From NCBI GenBank assembly GCA_900230115.1, contig LT907983.1:248001-312000 (forward strand): a stretch of DNA of 64,000 nucleotides, read 5' to 3'. Each line of letters starts with the position of its first letter. Position 1 is the stretch's first letter. Below the pieces are notes generated by a model. That model had not been told where the DNA came from, searched no databases, and worked only from the letters and a program-made list of their open reading frames with translations. Both the position numbers and the translations under genes were made by a program. Origin of the DNA: Spirosomataceae bacterium TFI 002. Its GTDB lineage: Bacteria > Bacteroidota > Bacteroidia > Cytophagales > Spirosomataceae. Shown one piece after another: positions 54,574 through 62,929 of the stretch.

Positions 54574-54581
54574 TATCTTTG
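54574..54581 (+). promoter_or_regulatory. -7 box of rpsT
   Basis: TATCTTTG is an exact TAnnTTTG match. Transcription would start near 54588, giving a leader of about 35 nt. Confidence 0.6.
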
Positions 54582-54622
54582 CAGCCCAATTGAAAAGAAA
54601 TAAGTTTAAAATATTTATATAG

Positions 54623-54877
54623 ATGGCAAATCATAAGTCAGCATTAAAGAGAATCAGATCAAACGAAGCTAAGCGTTTAAGAAATAAGTTTCAGCACAAG
54701 AGCACTAGAACTGCAGTAAGAAAATTGAGAGCATCAACTGATAAAGCTGAAGCTACAACTCAATTGAGAACTGTTTCTTCTATGCTTGATAAGCTTGCAC
54801 GCAGAAATGTAATCCATAAGAACAAAGCAGCTAACTTAAAGTCTTCTTTGACTAAGCTTGTGAACGCAATTGCTTAA
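54623..54877 (+). CDS. rpsT: Ribosomal protein bS20
   Basis: This 84-residue, very basic helical protein of the small subunit binds 16S rRNA. MANHKSALKRIRSNEAKRLR at the N-terminus and HKNKAANLKSSLTKLV at the C-terminus are typical. The gene is monocistronic, with a -7 box and a terminator. Codons are strongly biased as for highly expressed genes. Confidence 0.97.
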   Translation: MANHKSALKRIRSNEAKRLRNKFQHKSTRTAVRKLRASTDKAEATTQLRTVSSMLDKLARRNVIHKNKAANLKSSLTKLVNAIA

Positions 54878-54897
54878 TAGCAATTCATAAATAATTC

Positions 54898-54929
54898 AAA
54901 GCCATCGATGAAAATTGATGGCTTTTTTG
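54898..54929 (+). terminator. Terminator of rpsT
   Basis: AAAGCCATC pairs with GATGGCTTT around a GATGAAAATT loop and is followed by TTTTG. Confidence 0.88.
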
Positions 54930-54957
54930 TTTTTTGTGCTTGAATAACCTCAATTCA

Positions 54958-55659
54958 ATGCAGCACACAACAAACTCCAAAGCAATTACAACTTGGGCCG
55001 AAGAAGATCGACCGAGAGAAAAAATGCTCCTTAAAGGCAAACTAGCCCTGAGCGACGCTGAATTAATTGCAATCTTAATGGGCTCTGGCAATAGAGAAGA
55101 ATCCGCTGTAGAACTCGCCAGAAGTATCCTATCTACTGTAAACTACGACCTTAACGAACTGGCTAAGCTAACTATAAAAGACCTTATGAAGTTTAAGGGA
55201 GTTGGTGAAGCAAAAGCAATTTCGATCATATCAGCTTTAGAACTTGGACGGAGAAGAAAAGAAAGCCAGACTGTAGAAAGACCAAAGATCACTTGCTCGC
55301 AGGACTCCTATGAAGCCCTTAAGCCTTTTATGTTAGACCTTCCACACGAAGAATTTTGGATAATCTTGCTCGATAGAAGTAACAAAGTATTAAAAATCCA
55401 GCAACTAAGTATAGGAGGGATAAGTGGTACTTTTGCTGATCCTAAACTAATTTTCAAATTGGCAATTGAAAACCTTTCATCTGCAATCATCTTAGCCCAC
55501 AACCACCCTTCTGGAGAATTAAGGCCAAGTCAGCAGGACCTCAAATTGACCAAGAACTTAGTAGAAGCAGGCAAATTACTTGAAATAAATGTGATCGATC
55601 ACATCATATTTACAAATGACAAATACCTCAGTATGAACGACAAAGGCATAATGACATGA
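54958..55659 (+). CDS. radC: RadC family JAMM/MPN protein
   Basis: This 233-residue protein has an N-terminal UPF0758 helix-hairpin-helix part (about 15-100) and a JAMM domain. The metal site H181-N-H183-P-S-G...D194 with E132 is complete. The name RadC comes from an early DNA-repair link that later work weakened, so its role is uncertain. I use the ATG at 54958; the longer frame adds eight residues with no support. The stop overlaps the start of a rhodanese by 4 nt. Confidence 0.9.
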   Translation: MQHTTNSKAITTWAEEDRPREKMLLKGKLALSDAELIAILMGSGNREESAVELARSILSTVNYDLNELAKLTIKDLMKFKGVGEAKAISIISALELGRRRKESQTVERPKITCSQDSYEALKPFMLDLPHEEFWIILLDRSNKVLKIQQLSIGGISGTFADPKLIFKLAIENLSSAIILAHNHPSGELRPSQQDLKLTKNLVEAGKLLEINVIDHIIFTNDKYLSMNDKGIMT

Positions 55660-55940
55660 GCGGATTCACAGAAATAGACAGATTGAAAATGGACGAACTC
55701 CTCAAACTTGATACTACGGAAATCGTAGATATTAGAGAGAATTGGGAATTTAAAGATTTTAATATTGGAGGCATTAACGTTCCTGCTCACGAACTCAATG
55801 AGTACAAAGAGACAATGGAAAAGTTTGAAAACTTAATCGTTGTGTGCTCCAATGGAACAAGAAGCAGTATTGTAGCTAGAGTATTGGCGAAGAAACTTCC
55901 CAATACAAATATCTACCACCTAGAAGAGGGTATTTTTTAG
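55656..55940 (+). CDS. Rhodanese-like domain protein
   Basis: This 94-residue single rhodanese domain has EIVDIRENWEF at the start of the fold. The active-site loop is VVCSNGTRSS, with Cys as the persulfide carrier and Arg as usual. Translation is coupled to radC through an ATGA overlap. It is shorter than the 5.6-kb rhodanese at the C-terminus but complete in its core. Any link to RadC is based on gene order only. Confidence 0.88.
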   Translation: MSGFTEIDRLKMDELLKLDTTEIVDIRENWEFKDFNIGGINVPAHELNEYKETMEKFENLIVVCSNGTRSSIVARVLAKKLPNTNIYHLEEGIF

Positions 55941-56047
55941 TAGTTACGGTCTTTCTTAACCAACCACTTACCAATTAAAAATGCTCCTGTAAGTAGAGTA
56001 ACGAAGAATAATATTGGTAACCAAGTAGGGAATTGATAATCGAACAT
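55937..56047 (-). CDS. 36-residue single-helix membrane micro-protein
   Basis: This short open frame runs MFDYQFPTWLPILFFVTLL then TGAFLIGKWLVKKDRNY. One hydrophobic helix (about 9-26) is followed by positive residues, the orientation expected for an inserted membrane peptide. It lies 46 nt downstream of pxpA on the same strand and so is the last gene of that operon. The 3' end overlaps the rhodanese stop by 4 nt on the other strand. The family is unknown; it might be a membrane anchor or regulator. Coding status rests on its sequence shape. Confidence 0.55.
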   Translation of the reverse strand: MFDYQFPTWLPILFFVTLLTGAFLIGKWLVKKDRNY

Positions 56048-56093
56048 ATAGTTTTTACTGTTTTGCTAATGCAAAAATAAAACATCCCTTTAA

Positions 56094-56795
56094 TTAATAA
56101 GCCTTATTCTGCTTATATTTTACAATTTCTTCTGCAATGGAAAGGGCATTGGGTGTATCACTATGAATACATAGACTTTCGGCATGAATTTCATAAGTTT
56201 TCCCATCTAAACCAATGATTGAACTATGCTCAGTTATTTGTATGTACTGTTCTAAAACTTCTTTAGGGTCAGAAATCATACTACCAACCGAAGAACGGGA
56301 GACCAAAGTTCTTTCATTTTGATATCTCCTATCCAAAAAAGCTTCAGGTATAATGGAAACTTCAGACTTAAAACCTGCCAAAAGCATAATAGGTACTTGC
56401 CAGTTCAATTCGTTCATGGCCTTTTGCAATGCAACCAGTACTTCTTTATTGGTCATGCAGTCATGATACAAAGCCCCATGGGGCTTTACATAGTCCACCT
56501 TACCATTTGCTAATTTTAAAAATTCTGATAATTGGCTAAAAATACTAGTATAAAGATCTTGAGTAGTGAGTGATAAACTCTTTCTACCAAAGTTCTCTCT
56601 ATCAGGGTACGAAGGATGAGCTCCTATCTTCTTGCCAGACTCAATCGCCACAGATAAGGTTTCCTTAATCAACATTTCATCTCCTGCATGTATGCCACAA
56701 GAGATATTTGCCATATCTACGAGCTGAAGTAATTCTTGATCTTTACCATTATACCAATTATCACTACTTTCTCCTAGATCACAATTAAGCTTCAT
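56094..56795 (-). CDS. pxpA: 5-oxoprolinase subunit A
   Basis: This 233-residue LamB/YcsF protein belongs to the PxpABC 5-oxoprolinase, which converts pyroglutamate to glutamate with ATP. MKLNCDLGESSDNWYNG and NISCGIHAGDE at the N-terminus and VKPHGALYHD in the middle are family signatures. It follows pxpC directly (adjacent stop and start). It lies in an operon order pxpB-pxpC-pxpA. Confidence 0.94.
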   Translation of the reverse strand: MKLNCDLGESSDNWYNGKDQELLQLVDMANISCGIHAGDEMLIKETLSVAIESGKKIGAHPSYPDRENFGRKSLSLTTQDLYTSIFSQLSEFLKLANGKVDYVKPHGALYHDCMTNKEVLVALQKAMNELNWQVPIMLLAGFKSEVSIIPEAFLDRRYQNERTLVSRSSVGSMISDPKEVLEQYIQITEHSSIIGLDGKTYEIHAESLCIHSDTPNALSIAEEIVKYKQNKAY

Positions 56796-57755
56796 TTATT
56801 TGTAAAGAGCAACTGATGTTTTTAGTTTCTTGATTTCTTTTTCTTGCTTAAGGTAAACCTGCTCCGCAACTTCAAGAGATATTTCTCTAAACTTAACATG
56901 CTGACCTACATTGAGTTGAGCCAAAATTGGTAAGTCAACTGATATGACCTGAGCTAATCTCGGATAGCCTCCGGTTGTCTGATGATCAGCCATAAGCACG
57001 GCTAATGAGCCATCATGAAGCAATTGAATAGTTCCAAAAGCTACTGCAGATGATATCTGCTCGCCTATTCCACTTATTTCAATTCTTTCTCCTTCCAAAC
57101 GATAGCCCATTCTATTAGAATTGGCAGAAATAATAAATTCCTGACTGAATATCTTGTTTAAACTATCGTGATCTAAACCATCAATTGAGTCATTAGTAAG
57201 TATTCTAATTTCTTGCTCACCAGAAAGACTAGGACGCAAACTACTACATACTGTATGAGGGGAGATTTTAAATTTCTGGACGGCACTGTATAAACTTCCA
57301 TTTAGTAAATTTAAACTGAGCGAGTCTCCTTTTTTTATTCTCTTTCCTCCAAAACTCATTGCCACCGAAGTACTCTTGGAGCCCAAAACTGGTTTATGTT
57401 TAAACCCACCCTTTACTGCTAAATACATCCTTGCTCCTGCAACCCTATGCCCAAATGTGAGCATATCGCCTGGCATAACTAAATGCATTTTCCAACAATC
57501 GACTCCTTTCCCATTAATTTTAGGTGAAAAATCCCCACCGCCCAATGCGATAAGTGCACTTTCATTAAAAGCGATAGTAGGAGCGGGATAGTGCATTTCA
57601 AGCACTTCTCCATTTTCCGGATTATTGAGTAGAATATTCAATAATCGCATTGAAGTTTTGTCCATCACCCCTGAAGTTCCTATGCCTTCTGAGCGGAGAT
57701 TTACAAACCCAGCATCCTGTACAGTAGTTAGTACACCCGATGATAAAAATATCAC
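56796..57755 (-). CDS. pxpC: 5-oxoprolinase subunit C
   Basis: This 319-residue protein of the KipA / allophanate hydrolase subunit 2 type contains TTVQDAGFVNLRSEGIGTSGVMD at the N-terminus, and TTGGYPRLAQVISVDLPILAQ near the C-terminus. It forms the active unit with PxpB. The start at 57755 is GTG; no upstream ATG is in frame within the 87-nt gap to pxpB. The gap also lacks a clear promoter, so the genes are probably co-transcribed. Confidence 0.93.
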   Translation of the reverse strand: MIFLSSGVLTTVQDAGFVNLRSEGIGTSGVMDKTSMRLLNILLNNPENGEVLEMHYPAPTIAFNESALIALGGGDFSPKINGKGVDCWKMHLVMPGDMLTFGHRVAGARMYLAVKGGFKHKPVLGSKSTSVAMSFGGKRIKKGDSLSLNLLNGSLYSAVQKFKISPHTVCSSLRPSLSGEQEIRILTNDSIDGLDHDSLNKIFSQEFIISANSNRMGYRLEGERIEISGIGEQISSAVAFGTIQLLHDGSLAVLMADHQTTGGYPRLAQVISVDLPILAQLNVGQHVKFREISLEVAEQVYLKQEKEIKKLKTSVALYK

Positions 57756-57842
57756 ACGTTTCTAGTTTTGGTTAGTGTTTATTCACTCTAGCTATTAAGC
57801 CTTTGTGTCAATGAAGTTACGCTGTTTTGACATTAATACAAA

Positions 57843-58508
57843 TCAAATCGACTTAAATATTACACTGTCACCTGCTTTTAAATAACACCTTTGTTTCCGA
57901 TTGGGATCAAACATTTCTAGCTCTGTTTTTCCTAAAACATACCAACCTCCAGGTGAGTCTGTTGGGTAAATTCCGGTTTGTAAATTTGCTATTGCGACAC
58001 TACCTTTTTGAATTTTGGCACTTGGTTTATCCTTCCTTTTAATTTTTAGTTTTTCGTCCAAAATACCCAAATACGGAAACCCTGGCAGGAATCCGATCAT
58101 AAAGACTTGGTACTCTTTAGCAGTATGAAGTTCAATAATTTCGTTTTGAGAAAGACCTTTGAGACTTGAGACTTTTTCTAAATCTTCCCCTCCATATTTT
58201 ACTGGAATAGTAATTACTTTTTGATTCCTAATTTTCTCTTTTTTACCAAACTTTTTCCAAGGAAGACCCAAAATATATTTTTTTACAAACTCACTCGGAG
58301 AGGATTTTTCGTTTAAAAATACAATTAATGGGTCGTAGAAAATAGTGATAGAATGGTAGGTAATTACAAGCTCTTGAAATCCTTCAAAAGGGTTTGATGA
58401 AATAAAGACCTGGGCACTATTCAGAAGTTTATTCGTTTCAATTGAGATTTCATCACCTATGAATACACTTATGGCCGATTCGCTCAATGACGTTATTTTA
58501 ATATCCAT
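57843..58508 (-). CDS. pxpB: 5-oxoprolinase subunit B
   Basis: This 221-residue KipI / allophanate hydrolase subunit 1-type protein has a C-terminal half with FMIGFLPGFPYLGILDEKLK, ANLQTGIYPTDSPGGWYVLG and MFDPNRKQRCYLKAGD, the family signatures. The ATG shares one base with the stop codon of the upstream T9SS gene (TAATG), so its translation is probably coupled to that gene. It begins the pxpBCA cluster. Confidence 0.93.
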   Translation of the reverse strand: MDIKITSLSESAISVFIGDEISIETNKLLNSAQVFISSNPFEGFQELVITYHSITIFYDPLIVFLNEKSSPSEFVKKYILGLPWKKFGKKEKIRNQKVITIPVKYGGEDLEKVSSLKGLSQNEIIELHTAKEYQVFMIGFLPGFPYLGILDEKLKIKRKDKPSAKIQKGSVAIANLQTGIYPTDSPGGWYVLGKTELEMFDPNRKQRCYLKAGDSVIFKSI

Positions 58509-60145
58509 TACTGAATCACAATTTTGCGGCTGTAAGTTTCTCCACTTTGAAAAACACTTATGAGTAATACCTTAGCATCTATTTTAGGAATATTTAATTC
58601 AAATTTATTTGCACCTACAATTGGTTTGTACTCCTGTTGCTGCAGTAATACCCCATTTGTACTATGAATGAGTACATTTAGTTTTTCAACAGTTTTTGAA
58701 TTGAAAATGATTCTGACTCTTTCTAAAGTTGGGTTAGGGAAAATTTGAAATTCGTGGCCATCAGGTTCGTCTATTGCTAAGACATTAAGATCATATAAAC
58801 ACAAAGCAGTTTCATAACCATTCAACTGAATGCTTTTTGTGAAGTTTTTATAAGAAACCAGAATATTAGTTTTCTCATTTTCATCTTTTGCAAATGGATT
58901 ATGGGCAGCTACCAAAAATAAATTATCCTTCACCACACCTCTCCACACTGGCTTTTTCGATTCATTTAAATCTCTTGCAGATTCCTCTATAACCAACTCA
59001 TAATCCCCTGTAAACATTGAATTGTAAGCTGATATCCTTTTAAGTCCTTTTAGAAAATACTCGTATGTTTTGAAATTTTCGTCATTGGTGAAATTGAAAG
59101 GATTTTCCCACAACCACAGCCCATCGGCCCCTGAGAAAAAAGGAAAAATTGCAGTTGCTTCGGCCATCCAAGGACGTATAAATTGATTTTGGTAATCTGG
59201 TGTGAAGCTATATCTCAACCATACAAAAGGAATTACTTTTTTACTAGTTCGAGCCTTATTCGCTTCAATTTGAAATAAAAGATAAGACAGGTACTCACCA
59301 GCAAATGGATGGGGATAATCGTAATAATAATAAGCCGATGGAGCCATAAAATCCAATTCGTCATTAAAGCTCCCTCCTACTCCACCTTGATCATTTTGCA
59401 ATAAATAATTGAGAGGTGCCTGACTCTTCTGCCAGTCGTTCCAAGAATAACCCGTAATGTTGCTGAAAACATTCCAAATGGGTGCATCAGAATATGAACT
59501 CACTTTTGTATTGGATCCATATCCAAGGTTTCTAAATCTAACTAAAGGTTTAGTATACTGCTCTCTAAGGTCTCTCTTATAGGTTGCAAGAAAAGATTCG
59601 TTGCTCAAGTTATTATATTGATTATCAATATTGGAGTTTCCCTTAAGTTGCAAAATATCAAAATCGGATCTCCATTGCCTTTCGATATCAAAAAGCATAA
59701 TATCAGCCTCTATTTTACCCGTATTTTCAGGAAGCCCGTTAGCAAAGTCTTGATGATCCTTGTCCCATTTTTGACTATAGATCGTTTCATTGTTATTCCA
59801 TGGGCTTCTTATTGTCTCCCAAGGTTGATTTTGATTAGGAAATGCTACACCATAATAGATCAGAGCACGTTGACTTGCTGGAATGGCAGCAAAGGCATTA
59901 TAATCTGATAAATGAGTAAATCCATGGCTAAGTGGCCTAGTTTTATTCCCATCGAAAATAGGCCCGCCATACACCATTGTAAATGGTAAGTCTATTTTTC
60001 CAAACTGGTCCCAATTAATTGTTCGATTGCTAGAAGAAAGCTGAAAGGAGGCCGAAAAGGAATCATTGCACTCCTGAGCCAAACTAGTTAAAATTGTTAG
60101 CGAGCAGAAAAGAGAGAAGCCTAAAATTTTAAGTAGTTTTGTCAT
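58508..60145 (-). CDS. T9SS-secreted protein of unknown function, coupled to pxpB
   Basis: This 545-residue protein starts at the ATG at 60145, giving a signal peptide (MTKLLKILGFSLFCSLTILTSLAQ). The core of about 430 residues has TIM-barrel-like features: IMLFDIERQW, DELDFMAPSAYYYYDYPHP, VIPFVWLRYSF and GADGLWLWENP, resembling glycoside-hydrolase or phospholipase barrels; the Asp and Glu after strands could be catalytic. The last 75 residues are a T9SS type A tail (IFPNPTLERVRI, QSGETYSRKIVIQ). It shares one base with pxpB. The family is not recognised. Confidence 0.83.
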   Translation of the reverse strand: MTKLLKILGFSLFCSLTILTSLAQECNDSFSASFQLSSSNRTINWDQFGKIDLPFTMVYGGPIFDGNKTRPLSHGFTHLSDYNAFAAIPASQRALIYYGVAFPNQNQPWETIRSPWNNNETIYSQKWDKDHQDFANGLPENTGKIEADIMLFDIERQWRSDFDILQLKGNSNIDNQYNNLSNESFLATYKRDLREQYTKPLVRFRNLGYGSNTKVSSYSDAPIWNVFSNITGYSWNDWQKSQAPLNYLLQNDQGGVGGSFNDELDFMAPSAYYYYDYPHPFAGEYLSYLLFQIEANKARTSKKVIPFVWLRYSFTPDYQNQFIRPWMAEATAIFPFFSGADGLWLWENPFNFTNDENFKTYEYFLKGLKRISAYNSMFTGDYELVIEESARDLNESKKPVWRGVVKDNLFLVAAHNPFAKDENEKTNILVSYKNFTKSIQLNGYETALCLYDLNVLAIDEPDGHEFQIFPNPTLERVRIIFNSKTVEKLNVLIHSTNGVLLQQQEYKPIVGANKFELNIPKIDAKVLLISVFQSGETYSRKIVIQ

Positions 60146-60189
60146 ATAAAAGTCCAGCACAAATTCGTTGTATACAAAAATATTGAAAT

Positions 60190-60639
60190 ATGGTCAGAAA
60201 GGTTGTTTATCTATTAATGTTTAGCTTAATATTCTTTGGTTGTAAAGAAAAGGATCCCGATATAGATCCTAACAAACCTAAGTTGGAATTGATTTCTCAA
60301 AACCTATGGAAACTAGACAGATTCAGTACACCAGATGGTCAAATGATCCAACAAAATGAATTAAATCAAGAAGCAATTTTGCTTTTTATCATGGATTTCG
60401 ATTTTAAATCTAATTTTGAAGTTCGTGGTGTAGAACGATCATCCAAAACAATTATTGACAGGGGAGTATGGAAATTCATTAATAATGAAGAAAGTATTAA
60501 TGTGAAACTTACATTACTTGATTACGACTTTCAAATTGTAAAATTAACGAATGGCAAACTGACACTTCAAGCTCCTACTGGCAACTTTTTATCTGTAGGA
60601 GAAGAACGAATTAATCTCGAATTCTCAGCCACACAATAA
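60190..60639 (+). CDS. Lipoprotein of unknown function (lipocalin-like)
   Basis: This 149-residue protein has the lipobox FFGC (C18). The mature domain is beta-rich with LISQNLWKLDRFSTPDGQ and GVWKFINNEESI, which recall lipocalin-like domains of Bacteroidota lipoproteins. No ligand or activity can be inferred. It is divergent from the T9SS gene and lies 7 nt before the regulator gene, so the two may be co-transcribed. Confidence 0.78.
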   Translation: MVRKVVYLLMFSLIFFGCKEKDPDIDPNKPKLELISQNLWKLDRFSTPDGQMIQQNELNQEAILLFIMDFDFKSNFEVRGVERSSKTIIDRGVWKFINNEESINVKLTLLDYDFQIVKLTNGKLTLQAPTGNFLSVGEERINLEFSATQ

Positions 60640-60646
60640 ACTTGCA

Positions 60647-62116
60647 ATGACTATTAACCAAGAACATGTAAAACTAATTTTCGGGATAAAACTAAGAGAA
60701 CTTAGAAACACAAAAGGATTAAGCCTTAGTGACTTATCAAAAAAAACGAAGATATCCCACTCCTACTTAAACGAGATAGAAAAGGGTAAAAAGTACCCTA
60801 AAAGTGATAAAATATTACTTATCGCGAATGCCCTCGAAGTAGAGTATGACGAGTTGGTTTCACTCAAGCTGAGCAATAAGTTACAACCACTTGCGATCCT
60901 TTTGCAGTCCAATTTCTTAACCGAAATTCCGTTTGACTTTTTTGGAGTAGAACCAGCCAACTTGTTGGCCATCATGTCAGATGCTCCTGACAAACTAAGT
61001 GCATTTATCAACGCGATTATCAATATTGGTCGCAACTACAACATGAGTGTAGAAAACTTCCATCATGCGGCTATGCGATCGTATCAGGAAATGCACAACA
61101 ATTATTTTGAAAGTATTGAAGAAGAGGCAGCTAATTTTAGAAAAAAACACGATTCAGAAATTTCTCTAGCTAACCTGAGTGAGGTTTTGAATAAAGACTT
61201 TGATATTAAAGTCAAAGTCTTTAAATCTGAGGAGTATCCAGTGTTGGTCAACATGCGATCAATCTATAAACCAAATACTCGCGAACTGCTCATCCATGAA
61301 AATACAACTGAGATTCAGAAAACATATACAGTAGCAAAGGAAATAGGATTCCAGTTTATGGAGTTAAGCCCTCGTGCACTTAGCTCACAAGCGATTGATA
61401 GTCATAGCTTTGATGAAGTCCTTAATAGCTTTAAGGCTTCTTACTTTGCGGGTGCTATACTAATTCCTAGGGAAGAGTTTAAAGCAGATATTGAGAACTG
61501 GCTGGCACAACCTACTTGGAATGCTGACCATATAGAATCTTTGCTTGAAAAGTACAACTGCACTCCTGAGACATTTTTTTACAGACTCACTAGTATCCTA
61601 GCCAAATTCTTTGGTATTGATACGCTCTTCTATATGAGGTTTGAAAGTATGGTTGGCAGTAATGAATACTGGCTCACAAAGGAGATGCACTTAGCTCGAA
61701 GACTAGGTCCTCAAGAAAAAGTAAACGAGCACTATTGTCGCAGATGGGTTTCGATAGATATTCTTGACAAACTTGCTTTTAAACAAAGCATCAACACTTA
61801 CAAGAAACCTCTTATAGATTGTCAAATTTCGACAATGAAAGAGAACGGCTCTACTTATTTTGTAATGAGTATAGCCAGGCCTTTAAATATTCAGAAAAAC
61901 AAGAATGAGAGTGTCAATATCGGCTTTGAGCTGACAGATGAAATCAAAAGCAAAGTAGGTTTTATCCAAGATAACAAAATCAATAAAATGGAGGTCAATC
62001 AAACTTGTGAAAGATGTTCCATTTTTGATTGTCAGCAAAGACAAACTGCTCCTGTAGTACTACAAGCAAAACGCCAAAAGCTGGAAATTAAGAAGTTATT
62101 GAATAAGTTAAGTTAA
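60647..62116 (+). CDS. XRE-family regulator with ScfR/ImmA-like domain
   Basis: This 489-residue protein has an N-terminal helix-turn-helix (about 10-70: LRELRNTKGLSLSDLSKKTK, SHSYLNEIEKGKKYPKSDK). The middle part (about 190-300) is ImmA/IrrE-like, but the zinc HExxH is replaced by A230-K-E-I-G-F235, so it is not a protease. The C-terminus holds CERCSIFDC (454-462), the cysteine motif of the short-chain fatty-acyl regulator group (ScfR/RamB type). Such proteins control acetate or propionate metabolism; the target here is unknown. Confidence 0.88.
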   Translation: MTINQEHVKLIFGIKLRELRNTKGLSLSDLSKKTKISHSYLNEIEKGKKYPKSDKILLIANALEVEYDELVSLKLSNKLQPLAILLQSNFLTEIPFDFFGVEPANLLAIMSDAPDKLSAFINAIINIGRNYNMSVENFHHAAMRSYQEMHNNYFESIEEEAANFRKKHDSEISLANLSEVLNKDFDIKVKVFKSEEYPVLVNMRSIYKPNTRELLIHENTTEIQKTYTVAKEIGFQFMELSPRALSSQAIDSHSFDEVLNSFKASYFAGAILIPREEFKADIENWLAQPTWNADHIESLLEKYNCTPETFFYRLTSILAKFFGIDTLFYMRFESMVGSNEYWLTKEMHLARRLGPQEKVNEHYCRRWVSIDILDKLAFKQSINTYKKPLIDCQISTMKENGSTYFVMSIARPLNIQKNKNESVNIGFELTDEIKSKVGFIQDNKINKMEVNQTCERCSIFDCQQRQTAPVVLQAKRQKLEIKKLLNKLS

Positions 62117-62117
62117 C

Positions 62118-62696
62118 TTATAGGACTTCTGCAACTACGGTTTTAACACCAGGAACCATTGTTTTTAGCATCCTTTCGATACCATCTTTCAATGTTACAG
62201 TTGCTGATGGACAACCGCTACATGAGCCTTGAAGGGAAACTACAACTTCGCCGCTTTCTTCATCATATGAGGAAAAGTTAATTGCTCCACCATCTGACTC
62301 TACAGCTGGTCTTACGTATTGATCCAAAGTTGCTTTAATTTTAGCAACTGACTCAGTATCGTTTGAATCTACAATTAATGTATTCTTTTCTATAGTCTTT
62401 GTAGCAAAAACAGGATGTTCTTCGTCAAAGTATATCTTCAAAAATTGCTTAAAGTCGCCTAATACATTTTCCCAAAGCGTATCATCATCTTTGGTTATGG
62501 TAATAAAATTAGAAGCAATAAAAACACGATTTACAAAAGGAAACTGAAAACAATCAGCAGCTAATGGTGAAGCTTTTTCCTCTGCAAGGGCGGCATTCAT
62601 ACTTGTATAATCAAATGAAAGACCTTCAGGTACCAATTCATAATTAAGAACAAATTTCATGGAGTTGGGATTTGGACTCAACTCTGTATATATCAT
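62118..62696 (-). CDS. NifU-like iron-sulfur scaffold protein (Nfu type)
   Basis: This 192-residue protein has an N-terminal Nfu1-type domain (about 1-95, MIYTELSPNPNSMKFVLNYE) and a NifU C-terminal domain with the cluster ligands C159-S-G-C162. I start at the ATG at 62696 because homologues begin MIYTE; longer frames add up to 27 residues with no family match. It assembles or transfers [4Fe-4S] clusters. It ends one base from the convergent regulator gene. Confidence 0.9.
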   Translation of the reverse strand: MIYTELSPNPNSMKFVLNYELVPEGLSFDYTSMNAALAEEKASPLAADCFQFPFVNRVFIASNFITITKDDDTLWENVLGDFKQFLKIYFDEEHPVFATKTIEKNTLIVDSNDTESVAKIKATLDQYVRPAVESDGGAINFSSYDEESGEVVVSLQGSCSGCPSATVTLKDGIERMLKTMVPGVKTVVAEVL

Positions 62697-62929
62697 CGTA
62701 CTTCTTTTCAACATTATATTCGTATTTTGACCTTCGGAAGTAAAACATCGATTCCAAAAAATTGGTTTACTGTTCATTCCTTTAATTTTGGCGTACGTAA
62801 ATTTGGATGGTAATATTCATCCAAGATTGAGCTTAGCTTGATCAAACTGATTAGTTAATAAGCACTGCAAAGCCTAAATTATTCAGCTCGTTTCCTTTTG
62901 AACATAAAAATAGAAGTTGTTAGATTAGT

